From Yoonia sp. F2084L (GTDB lineage Bacteria > Pseudomonadota > Alphaproteobacteria > Rhodobacterales > Rhodobacteraceae): DNA of 64,000 bases. A program made the translations under genes and the position numbers. Position 1 is the stretch's first letter; each line of letters begins with the position of its first letter. The notes below the pieces were generated by a model. That model did no database searches. It was not told where the DNA came from and saw only the letters and a program-made list of their open reading frames with translations. Location: assembly GCF_023015625.1 (NCBI RefSeq), contig NZ_JALKAH010000002.1:434001-498000 (forward strand), given 5' to 3'. Below are positions 26,989 to 34,472 of this stretch, one piece after another.

Positions 26989-29181
26989 ATGACAGATAGC
27001 TTTTTCCATGAAGGCGATTTGGTGGGGGTTTTGACGACCCAACCACTGGATCGGCTGTTGGACTACAAGGCGCCGGAGGGCGGCTGTCATCTGGGTGCCT
27101 TTGTTGAGGCCCCACTTGGCCCGCGCAAAGTGCTGGGCGTGGTCTGGGGACCGGGCAAGGGCGACTATGACCGTGCCAAGATACGGTCAGTTATCCGCGT
27201 GCTGGATGTGGCGCCGATGCGCGATGAGATGCGCAGCTTTCTGACCCGTGCCGCCGAATACACGCTGACCCCGATGCCAGCGATGTTGCGGCTTGGGACC
27301 CGTGCGCCCGGTTTGGGTGATGCGCAATCAATGCGCAAGGTTTACCGCTTGGGTGACAAAACCCCTGATCGCATGACCGGTGCGCGCGAGAAGGTGTTGG
27401 GCGTGTTGCGGGATTACGGTGGTCTCTCCTTCACCTTGAGCGAAGTCGCTGAAATGGCGGGCGTGGGGACTTCTGTGGTCAAAGGCATGGTCAAATTGGG
27501 TGCAGTGTCCGAAGAAGAAGCGCCGCGCGATACGCCCTATCCGCGGCTTGATCCCGATTATGGCGGAAAAGAACTGAGCGTCGATCAAGCTGCGGGAGCA
27601 GAGGCTTTGCGAAGTGCGCTGCGCAGCGATGGCTATGGGACGACCCTGCTCAAAGGGGTCACTGGGTCAGGCAAGACGGAAGTCTACCTCGAAGCGGTCG
27701 CCGAGTGCCTGCGCATGGGAAGGCAGGCTTTGGTCCTTTTGCCAGAGATCGCGCTGTCGGGTGAATTCATCAACCGGGTCGAAGCCCGCTTTGGGATGAA
27801 GCCCGCCGAGTGGCACTCGGGTGTCACAATGACCGAGCGCCGCCGCTGTTGGCGCATGGTTGGGCAGGGGGATGCGCAGTTGGTTGTCGGTGCGCGTTCC
27901 GCGCTGTTTTTGCCGTATCAGGACCTTGGCCTGATCGTTGTCGATGAAGAACACGACACCTCCTACAAACAAGAGGATGGTGTGCTTTATAATGCACGCG
28001 ACATGGCCGTGTTGCGTGCGGCGATCAATGGGGCGCAGGTGGTCTTGGCGTCTGCAACGCCAAGTTTGGAAAGCTGGGCGAATGTCGAAGCAGGCAAATA
28101 CACCCGGCTTGAACTGACGTCCCGGTTTGGCGCTGCTGTCATGCCGACGATGGCAGCCATTGATATGCGTGTGGAAGATTTGCCGAGCGGGCGGTGGGTT
28201 TCACCCACCTTACGCGGGGCAATGCAGCAGCGATTGGAAAAAGGCGAGCAATCGCTGATTTTCCTTAACCGCCGTGGCTATGCGCCGATCACGCTGTGCC
28301 GGGCCTGTGGGCATCAGATCGGCTGCGACCATTGCGATGCGCGGATGGTGGAACACCGGTTCCTCAAACGGCTCATGTGCCACCAATGTGGCGAGACGAA
28401 ACCGATGCCCACAGTCTGCCCCAGTTGCGAAGCTGAGGATCGGTTGAGTGCCGTCGGCCCCGGCGTGGAACGCATGGGCGAAGAGGTCGCAGAGCTGTTT
28501 CCTGAGGCGCGGATCGCGGTGCTATCATCGGACCTCTATGGCTCCGCCCGCGCGATGAAAGCGCATATCGAAGAGATTGCCGAAGGTGGCACGGACATCA
28601 TCATTGGTACACAGTTGGTCGCGAAGGGACATAACTTTCCATTGCTAACCTTGGTCGGTGTGATTGATGCGGACCTTGGTTTGCAAGGCTCTGACCTGCG
28701 CGCGGCCGAACGGACCTTTCAATTGATGCGGCAAGTGGCGGGCCGGGCGGGGCGGGCGGAAACACCCGGTGAGGCGCTGTTGCAGACCTACCAGCCAGAG
28801 CATGGTGTGATCCGCGCCATTCTGGCGGGAGACGAGGAAAGCTTTTGGAAAGCCGAAGCCGAAGAACGCAAAGCCGCAGGTGTGCCGCCCTACGGGCGCA
28901 TGGCAGGAATTATTCTGAGCAGTCCAAACGTGCAGGAGGTCTTTGATCTGGGATCAGAGATGGCAAGGATGGATGGGCCGTTGCGCCAGATCGGCGCGCA
29001 GGTGTTTGGGCCCGCACCCGCACCTATCGCGCGGGTGCGCGGGCGGCATCGGGTCAGGTTGCTGGTGAAGGCGGAAAAGACAGCGCCACTACAGCAGGCG
29101 CTGGCCAAATGGACAGGGCAGTTTCGATTGCCGACGAACCTGCGCATGGCGATCGACATCGACCCGCAGAGTTTTTATTAG
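26989..29181 (+). CDS. priA: Primosomal protein N' (replication restart helicase)
   Basis: 730 residues from the ATG at 26989 (MTDSFFHEGDLVGVLTTQPL), preceded by AAGGCGG. N-terminal DNA-binding domain, Walker A in GVTGSGKTEVYLE, the DEEH box in IVVDEEHDTSYKQ, and zinc-binding cysteines in CRACGHQIGCDHC and CHQCG...CPSC between helicase motifs; motif VI is near RQVAGRAGRAE. It reloads the replisome at stalled forks. Single gene; the gap after it carries a short repeat (29191-29220). Confidence 0.97.
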   Translation: MTDSFFHEGDLVGVLTTQPLDRLLDYKAPEGGCHLGAFVEAPLGPRKVLGVVWGPGKGDYDRAKIRSVIRVLDVAPMRDEMRSFLTRAAEYTLTPMPAMLRLGTRAPGLGDAQSMRKVYRLGDKTPDRMTGAREKVLGVLRDYGGLSFTLSEVAEMAGVGTSVVKGMVKLGAVSEEEAPRDTPYPRLDPDYGGKELSVDQAAGAEALRSALRSDGYGTTLLKGVTGSGKTEVYLEAVAECLRMGRQALVLLPEIALSGEFINRVEARFGMKPAEWHSGVTMTERRRCWRMVGQGDAQLVVGARSALFLPYQDLGLIVVDEEHDTSYKQEDGVLYNARDMAVLRAAINGAQVVLASATPSLESWANVEAGKYTRLELTSRFGAAVMPTMAAIDMRVEDLPSGRWVSPTLRGAMQQRLEKGEQSLIFLNRRGYAPITLCRACGHQIGCDHCDARMVEHRFLKRLMCHQCGETKPMPTVCPSCEAEDRLSAVGPGVERMGEEVAELFPEARIAVLSSDLYGSARAMKAHIEEIAEGGTDIIIGTQLVAKGHNFPLLTLVGVIDADLGLQGSDLRAAERTFQLMRQVAGRAGRAETPGEALLQTYQPEHGVIRAILAGDEESFWKAEAEERKAAGVPPYGRMAGIILSSPNVQEVFDLGSEMARMDGPLRQIGAQVFGPAPAPIARVRGRHRVRLLVKAEKTAPLQQALAKWTGQFRLPTNLRMAIDIDPQSFY

Positions 29182-29190
29182 CGCATCGGA

Positions 29191-29220
29191 GCCTCTGGCG
29201 GGAGGTTGCGGGGCAAGATG
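29191..29220. repeat. Intergenic 30-base repeat, copy 1 (CTC-x-GGCGGGAG ... GGGCAAGATG)
   Basis: A 30-base unit of which 24 bases match a unit at 40240-40269. Core CTC(T/C)GGCGGGAG can form a 4-bp hairpin, followed by GGGCAAGATG. It lies between the convergent priA and tdk genes. From memory, related sequences are common after genes in Rhodobacteraceae genomes; this is not checked here. Confidence 0.5.
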
Positions 29221-29228
29221 GTAGTGCT

Positions 29229-29828
29229 TTAGTTGCGATTGGGGTCTGCGTACTCGCCCATTTCCTCGCGCCAGTGGCGGCGGCATAGCGATACATAGCG
29301 CTCATTTCCGCCAACGACGATCTGATCGCCTGCGGCCAGCACATTGCCGTCTTCGTCTTTGCGCACAACCATCGTGGCCTTTTTGCCGCAATGGCAGATT
29401 GTCCGGACTTCACGCATTTCGTCGGCCAAGGCGAGCAGTGATGCAGAGGCCGGGAACAACCGTCCGCGGAAATCAACGCGCAGGCCGTAGGTCATTACCG
29501 GAACATTCAGATCATCAACCACGCAGGCCAGTTGCCAGACGTGTTCGGCTGTCATGAAGTGGGCTTCATCAAGGAAAACGCAAGCGCATGGTCCGGCCTT
29601 TAGCCGGGCTGAGATCATCGCAAACAGGTCATCGTCAGCGCCAAATGTATCGGCATCAGCGCCAATCCCGATCCGGCTGCCAATGCGGCCGACACCCGCG
29701 CGATCATCAAAGCGCGCGATCATCAAATAGGTTTGCATCCCCCGCTCAATGTAATTGTGCGACGCCTGCAAGAGCACGGTCGATTTGCCCGCGTTCATGG
29801 TGGAATAGTTAAAATACAGTTTTGCCAT
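29229..29828 (-). CDS. tdk: Thymidine kinase
   Basis: 199 residues of the type II (TK1-like) family. The P-loop is at MNAGKST (11-17), the catalytic Glu region is CVFLDEAHFM (~90), and C-terminal zinc cysteines are visible (ICHCGKKA and LCRRHW). It phosphorylates thymidine to dTMP in the salvage pathway. Single gene, convergent with priA. Confidence 0.95.
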   Translation of the reverse strand: MAKLYFNYSTMNAGKSTVLLQASHNYIERGMQTYLMIARFDDRAGVGRIGSRIGIGADADTFGADDDLFAMISARLKAGPCACVFLDEAHFMTAEHVWQLACVVDDLNVPVMTYGLRVDFRGRLFPASASLLALADEMREVRTICHCGKKATMVVRKDEDGNVLAAGDQIVVGGNERYVSLCRRHWREEMGEYADPNRN

Positions 29829-30094
29829 AAAGGGTGATTAGCGTTGGCTTTGCTTGTTTGGCAAGCCCGTTGCGCAATGCAAATCGGCATCGTTGTCACA
29901 TCAGTGTGTAACCTCTGCACAAGAGGCGGATCGCGATCCAAACACATCGTACCACTCAGCACGACAACTCGTGAACGCGCCTCCGGAACGCGAGGCTGAA
30001 TAATTTATACCGCAGAAGGCATTGCCATTTTATGGGAATAAGGGAATGATTTTCCCCTGCCGTAAGGGCAGCAGGATGAAGATGGAGCACACGT

Positions 30095-30547
30095 ATGGCG
30101 GGTTATGGCGGGTATTTGAAAAAGCACACAGAAGCTTTGGTCAAAGACGTGGGTATAGAAGCCGCTTGTGAGTTGACGGGCAAATCCAAGGCAACACTCG
30201 GTCGGTACTACTCAGATAGTGATGAGCATACAGACCGTTTCATGCCGGTCGATGCGGTTGCAGCCCTAGAGGCTGCGGCGTCTTATCCGCATGTCACATC
30301 GGCCTTGGCCGAACTGAAGGGTGTGACGATGTCGTATGATACCGCCCGCGCCAATAGCCAGGGTGAGATCAATACCGATGTCATCAAACTTAGTCAGCGG
30401 TTCGCCATGTTGATGGCCGAGTACAACCAGTCCATCGCCGACGGTGTGATCACGATCAATGAGGCCAAACGGATGCTGCGCGAAACGACGTCGCTGCAAC
30501 AAGTGCTGATCGACATGAAACTGCACCTCGATGAGACCGCTGAATGA
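30095..30547 (+). CDS. Hypothetical HTH-type DNA-binding protein
   Basis: 150 residues. The segment [20 protein letters not shown] (~20-39) looks like a helix-turn-helix, followed by a coiled or helical second half ([19 protein letters not shown] and [18 protein letters not shown]). I do not recognise a named family; the layout recalls small phage CII-like regulators, but no phage genes are nearby. It overlaps arsH by 4 bases (ATGA, 30544-30547), so the two are co-transcribed, and it is a candidate regulator of arsH. The 266 bases upstream (29829-30094) hold no gene I can support, only two weak 5-bp hairpins. Confidence 0.65.
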   Translation: MAGYGGYLKKHTEALVKDVGIEAACELTGKSKATLGRYYSDSDEHTDRFMPVDAVAALEAAASYPHVTSALAELKGVTMSYDTARANSQGEINTDVIKLSQRFAMLMAEYNQSIADGVITINEAKRMLRETTSLQQVLIDMKLHLDETAE

Positions 30548-31257
30548 CAATCGACACGACCGACATGCCAAATCTGGTGCCTGCCGCGCTGCAGCCGCTG
30601 GACATCGCGGGGCTGGCGGGGCCGGATGCGCCGCAACACGCACCGCGCATTCTGCTGCTCTATGGGTCGTTGCGCAAAACCAGCTATTCGCGCCTTTGCG
30701 CGGAAGAGGGCGCGCGGGTGTTGCGTGCGCTTGGGTGCGAGACGAAGTTCTTCAATCCCTCCGGTCTGCCACTACCCGATGATGCGGATGCCGATCATCC
30801 CAAGGTGGCCGAACTGCGCGATCTGGCGCTTTGGTCCGAAGGCATGGTCTGGTCCAGTCCTGAGCGGCACGGTGCCATGACGGGGATCATGAAGACGCAG
30901 ATTGACTGGCTGCCGCTGTCGCCCATCGGGGGCATTCGGCCCACACAAGGCAAGACGCTTGCAGTGATGCAGGTGAGCGGTGGGTCGCAATCCTTCAACA
31001 CAGTCAATCAGTTACGGATATTGGGGCGCTGGATGCGACTGATCACGATTCCGAACCAATCGTCGGTTCCGATGGCATGGAAAGAATTTGAGAACGGGCG
31101 GATGAAACCCTCATCCCTCTACAACCGGATCGTCGATGTGATGGAAGAATTGGCGCGCTTCACGATCATGACGCGTCGGCGCAGTGCGATGTTGACGGAC
31201 CGCTATTCAGAGCGGGTCGAGACGCTGGACGACGTGCACAAACGGGTCAGTTGCTAG
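30544..31257 (+). CDS. arsH: ArsH-type NADPH-dependent FMN reductase
   Basis: 237 residues, the usual length for ArsH. The flavodoxin-like fold opens with [20 protein letters not shown] (~35-54), followed by [20 protein letters not shown] (~103-122) and [16 protein letters not shown] (~155-170), all typical of ArsH. ArsH oxidises trivalent organoarsenicals and reduces quinones or azo dyes. No arsR, arsB/acr3 or arsC is in the window, which is unusual. Its TAG is interlocked with the stop of a tiny lipoprotein gene on the other strand. Confidence 0.9.
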   Translation: MTIDTTDMPNLVPAALQPLDIAGLAGPDAPQHAPRILLLYGSLRKTSYSRLCAEEGARVLRALGCETKFFNPSGLPLPDDADADHPKVAELRDLALWSEGMVWSSPERHGAMTGIMKTQIDWLPLSPIGGIRPTQGKTLAVMQVSGGSQSFNTVNQLRILGRWMRLITIPNQSSVPMAWKEFENGRMKPSSLYNRIVDVMEELARFTIMTRRRSAMLTDRYSERVETLDDVHKRVSC

Positions 31258-31328
31258 ACCAGCGGCACGAAGGGCACTCCACAGGCGGCAAGTGTCAAAA
31301 GCAATACTGCTGCAATGGTGATCTTCAT
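31254..31328 (-). CDS. Tiny predicted lipoprotein (24 residues)
   Basis: A 25-codon frame below usual gene-size cutoffs. It has a lysine-containing start, a hydrophobic stretch and a clear lipobox LAAC at residues 13-16, leaving an eight-residue mature tail after the cysteine (GVPFVPLV). It starts 13 bases after the FabH-like gene stop on the same strand, with a purine-rich TTGAAAGAT before the ATG, and its TAG is interlocked with the arsH stop as CTAG. This resembles entericidin-like micro-lipoproteins only in design. Function unknown. Confidence 0.6.
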   Translation of the reverse strand: MKITIAAVLLLTLAACGVPFVPLV

Positions 31329-31341
31329 ATCTTTCAAGCCC

Positions 31342-32460
31342 TTACGCGCGTTCAACAATCACTGATCCGACAGAGTAACCGGCCCCGAACGAACAGATCA
31401 ATCCTTTGTCGCCGGGTGCCATATCATCGGAATTCTGCGAAAACGCAATGATCGACCCGGCGGATGAGGTATTGGCGTAGTCCTGCAAAATGTTGGGCTG
31501 CTCGCCGGGTTCTGGGGTGCGCCCGAGGACCTTTTTGCCGATGTAGTCGTTCATCGTCTTGTTGGCCTGATGCAGCCAAAGGCGGCGCAGGTCGGCGGCG
31601 GCAATGTTTTCCTCGGCCATGTGATCAGCGATATGCTTGCTGACCAGCGGAAGGACCTCTTTGAAAACCTTGCGGCCATTTTGCATGAACTGCATATCCC
31701 GGCGGTCGTCCATCTGGTCGTGGGTGCGGCGTAAGTAGCCGTTGTTATTGCGGATATTGTTGCTGAATTGCGTGGCACAGCGGGTAGAGCGCACTTTGAA
31801 GTGCGAGCCCTGCAAATCCTCATCCCGTTCCAACAAGGTCGCCGTCGCCACATCGCCAAAGATGAAATGACAGTCGCGGTCGCGCCATTCCAGATGGGCG
31901 GAACAAATCTCGGGGTTGATGACCAGCGCGCGGCGGATGGAGCCTGCGCGGATCATGTCGGCGGCGGTCTGGATGCCGAAAGTCGCACTGGAACAGGCGA
32001 CGTTCATATCGAAGGCAAAGCCGCCAGCGCCCAGAAGCTGTTGAATTTCCACGCCAATCGCGGGGTAGGCGCGCTCCATGTTAGAGGCGGCACAGATCAC
32101 CAGATCAATGTCAGCGGCTTTCACGCCTGCGGCTGACAGCGCCTTTTGCGCGGCGTCCACACCGATTTCAGCCATGTAACCCGGTTGATCATCGCTGCGT
32201 GGTGCGAGCCGTGGAAACAGGCGTGACGGGTCCAGAATGCCCTCTTTGTCCAGGACATAGCGTTGCTCGATGCCCGAGGCTGCCATGATGAATTCGCTTG
32301 AGGAATGGGATTTCGCCTCAACCCTGCCAGCGGCAATCGCGGCGGCATTTTCGGCGTTCCAAAGGTCAGCATAGCTGTTGAATGCGGCGACCAATTCGTC
32401 ATTGGTGATCACCTCTGAGGGCGTGAAAACCCCGGTTCCTGTAATGGCGACGCTGTGCAT
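31342..32460 (-). CDS. Beta-ketoacyl-ACP synthase III family protein (FabH-like, long form)
   Basis: 372 residues, about 50 longer than classical FabH. The thiolase-fold catalytic triad is intact: Cys156 (NVACSSATFG), His297 (LWLHQANKTMN) and Asn330 (YANTSSAGS). An extra segment near residues 25-60 (ADLWNAENAAAIAAGRVEAK) separates it from the housekeeping type. It probably condenses an acyl-CoA or acyl-ACP with malonyl-ACP; starter specificity is not readable. Followed by the micro-lipoprotein gene; divergent from the BrnA-like gene across 198 bases with GTACAG repeats. Confidence 0.85.
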   Translation of the reverse strand: MHSVAITGTGVFTPSEVITNDELVAAFNSYADLWNAENAAAIAAGRVEAKSHSSSEFIMAASGIEQRYVLDKEGILDPSRLFPRLAPRSDDQPGYMAEIGVDAAQKALSAAGVKAADIDLVICAASNMERAYPAIGVEIQQLLGAGGFAFDMNVACSSATFGIQTAADMIRAGSIRRALVINPEICSAHLEWRDRDCHFIFGDVATATLLERDEDLQGSHFKVRSTRCATQFSNNIRNNNGYLRRTHDQMDDRRDMQFMQNGRKVFKEVLPLVSKHIADHMAEENIAAADLRRLWLHQANKTMNDYIGKKVLGRTPEPGEQPNILQDYANTSSAGSIIAFSQNSDDMAPGDKGLICSFGAGYSVGSVIVERA

Positions 32461-32570
32461 TCATACCCCCCGATTTGCCCAAAGCACCCTATGGCGCAAG
32501 GGGTAGGCGTGTCTACAGCCCAAGCGTGCAGGGACGGGTGACGTTGGGGTAACTTCGCCGTATGTTTGCC

Positions 32571-32596
32571 GTACAGATGATGTACAGACCCTGTAC
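32571..32596. promoter_or_regulatory. GTACAG / CTGTAC operator-like repeats
   Basis: Three half-sites: GTACAG at 32571-32576 and again at 32582-32587 (11 bases apart, one helical turn), then CTGTAC at 32591-32596, giving a perfect inverted repeat with a 3-base spacer. Located between the FabH-like gene (leftward) and the BrnA-like gene (rightward). Looks like a dimeric repressor site; ownership is inference. Confidence 0.5.
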
Positions 32597-32658
32597 GTAC
32601 GCTGTGTCATCGCCACATTTACCTTTGCCCGTCAGATTAGCGGGAAAGGAGACCGGCA

Positions 32659-33096
32659 ATGAGCAATCCCAAAGACATGACCAAGACGCAACGCATCCAT
32701 TGGCACTATGCGACAGATGCGCTGCGGATGGTGGAATATGACCTGCATTCGGTGGCGATGAAGCTGCGCTGCCTGCCGCGCGAATGGGACGAGATCTGGG
32801 AGGACAAAGACCGGCGCGATCCCAAAAAGGTGCCGGTGACGATCCGGCTGGATGCGGATGTCGTGAAATTCTTCAAGGCGATGGGGGAAGGGTACCAACC
32901 CCGGATGAACCGGGTGTTGCGGACGTTCATGCACTACCGGCTGGCGGGGATCATCGAGGGGCCGGACACGACGGATTACGTGCTGCATCCAGAGCGGTTG
33001 GATCAGACACGGGTGGAGCGGCCCGGCTGGGGGAGTTTGCAGAAGATGGAGGCGGACATAGATGAGCGGATGGCGCGGCATTTGAAGGGGGAGTGA
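32659..33096 (+). CDS. BrnA-like antitoxin-type protein, no toxin gene adjacent
   Basis: 145 residues. The middle stretch VPVTIRLDADVVKFFKAMGE followed by GYQPRMNRVLRTFM (~58-92) matches the ribbon-helix-helix C-terminal pattern of BrnA/DUF4415 antitoxins, where it binds DNA and dimerises. Unlike short BrnA proteins it has a ~55-residue N-terminal extension and a ~50-residue tail. No BrnT-like RNase gene lies on either side, so it is probably a stand-alone regulator. The GTACAG repeats at 32571-32596 upstream could be its own operator. RBS AAAGGAG at 32645-32651. Confidence 0.7.
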   Translation: MSNPKDMTKTQRIHWHYATDALRMVEYDLHSVAMKLRCLPREWDEIWEDKDRRDPKKVPVTIRLDADVVKFFKAMGEGYQPRMNRVLRTFMHYRLAGIIEGPDTTDYVLHPERLDQTRVERPGWGSLQKMEADIDERMARHLKGE

Positions 33097-33217
33097 GGGT
33101 GGTAGCATGAATATCACGCCCACGGTCAAATTACCTACTCTCAAACTCAATTAGCTATGCTTAAAAAGAGAATTCTATCATACTTTTCGCAACCACAGGG
33201 TTAACGGTGCTGATTGT

Positions 33218-33742
33218 ATGGTAATTTCTAACGCAGATATCGAGGCTACGACCCGCTACATTGCCGATCAGACCAAAGAGCCTGAAGGTCGGCAACCAGA
33301 CTGGATGAAGACAGATAGAGGTGACTTTCAAGCTGTTTGGCTGATCGTAGAAACCGATGGCAGAATTAGAGGCCAGTTAAGATTTCGAGTTCATCCTCAC
33401 GCCCTAGAGTTCCCATCAATCAGTCTAATATTTCGTGGCAATAATGTTATGCGCATAGACTTGGTTCCACCAGACGAGTGTGAACCCAACCCCATTCAAG
33501 CCGCCCGACTGGGACTGCCAGCAACGGTCTGTGGACCGCATGTGCATAGATGGGAGGATAATCGCTCACTGGTTAAGTCTAGCGGAGTATGGGAGCTTCC
33601 TGTACGAGCGCCAGTAACCAGTCCAATTCGATCCATCGAACAGATGTTTCTTTGGTTTTGCGGAGAAGTAGGAATACAGTTGAGACCAGAACACCGGAGG
33701 TTCGTTGAACCGCCCAAGGATCTATTGAGTGGAATCGAATGA
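33218..33742 (+). CDS. Hypothetical protein, first gene of a low-G+C two-gene cassette
   Basis: 174 residues; I do not recognise a named family. Visible traits: a beta-rich middle (QAVWLIVETDGRIRGQLRFR), a His-containing block CGPHVHRWEDNR (~106-117), and an amphipathic end (IRSIEQMFLWFCGEVGIQL). It overlaps the next gene by 4 bases (ATGA, 33739-33742). Base use is unlike its neighbours: lines 33181-33240 and 33361-33420 have 24 and 27 G+C of 60, against 38 of 60 at 33001-33060. This points to recent acquisition. The pair could be a toxin-antitoxin or defence module, but nothing here proves it. Confidence 0.65.
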   Translation: MVISNADIEATTRYIADQTKEPEGRQPDWMKTDRGDFQAVWLIVETDGRIRGQLRFRVHPHALEFPSISLIFRGNNVMRIDLVPPDECEPNPIQAARLGLPATVCGPHVHRWEDNRSLVKSSGVWELPVRAPVTSPIRSIEQMFLWFCGEVGIQLRPEHRRFVEPPKDLLSGIE

Positions 33743-34470
33743 AATGTGATCTTATTATCAAGGCTTTGCATTTGGCAGATGAGTGCCAAGAGACGAGCCG
33801 GGGTTCAAAAGTGAGGACCCATTGCCTGTACCCTTCTTTCGAGGCGGTGTTTGTCTATGTTCAATCTCATCCTCACGGTTTCATGGTAACCGACGCCGGC
33901 GATGCGCTCAATCGCGCTTGGCTACACGGTAGAGATGAATCCTTTGGAAAAAGGCACCTTAAGCAATCTGCAAGACATTTTGGATGCGAGTTCAAGCACG
34001 GCCAGCTATCAATCTTGGCACCATCGGATGAGTGGCTTGCGCAAGCCATTGCTGCTGTCGCAAACGCTGCTGCCGAAGGTGTGAACGCCTCCATTCGCCA
34101 TACTGGTCAGTCAAATGAGCGCAAGCTGATTTCCAGAGTTTATGACGTGGTGAAGGGTAGTCCCTATGGCTTTGATGCTACGTTAGACTATTCTGCTGTT
34201 GGCAAGAGTGGAAAAACACATCACTACGACATGCTTCTTTCTCATAATAACGATCAAATCCTAATAAATGTCGTGGTGCCGCACGCTAATTCGATAGCTG
34301 CAAAGTATCTTGCTTTGTCTGATGCAACGGATGTTCGGTCTCGCCTTAAGTACGCTGTTTACGACAAAGAACTCACTAGAGAGGACAAGGTTTTGCTCTC
34401 AAATGTTGCTGACGTCTTGCCGTACAAAGCAATTGTGGAAACGTCAGGGAAAGCTTTGTTGGTTCACTAA
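33739..34470 (+). CDS. DUF1828/DUF1829-like protein, second gene of a low-G+C cassette
   Basis: 243 residues. The N-terminal half (SFEAVFVYVQSHPHGFMVTD then AGDAL, ~33-57, and FGCEFKHGQLSIL, ~81-93) follows the DUF1828 pattern. The C-terminal half (VGKSGKTHHYDMLLSHNNDQ, ~153-172, then ILINVVVPHANS) follows the DUF1829 pattern. Function of both domains is unknown; the recall of these families is by eye. A+T-rich like its partner (34201-34260 has 23 G+C of 60). It ends 2 bases before the convergent carB stop, so no terminator separates them. Confidence 0.65.
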   Translation: MKCDLIIKALHLADECQETSRGSKVRTHCLYPSFEAVFVYVQSHPHGFMVTDAGDALNRAWLHGRDESFGKRHLKQSARHFGCEFKHGQLSILAPSDEWLAQAIAAVANAAAEGVNASIRHTGQSNERKLISRVYDVVKGSPYGFDATLDYSAVGKSGKTHHYDMLLSHNNDQILINVVVPHANSIAAKYLALSDATDVRSRLKYAVYDKELTREDKVLLSNVADVLPYKAIVETSGKALLVH

Positions 34471-34472
34471 CA

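Noticed and set aside
29877-30005. Possible 40-codon leader ORF upstream of the HTH gene
   Set aside because: No ribosome binding site or recognisable peptide; not distinguishable from chance.
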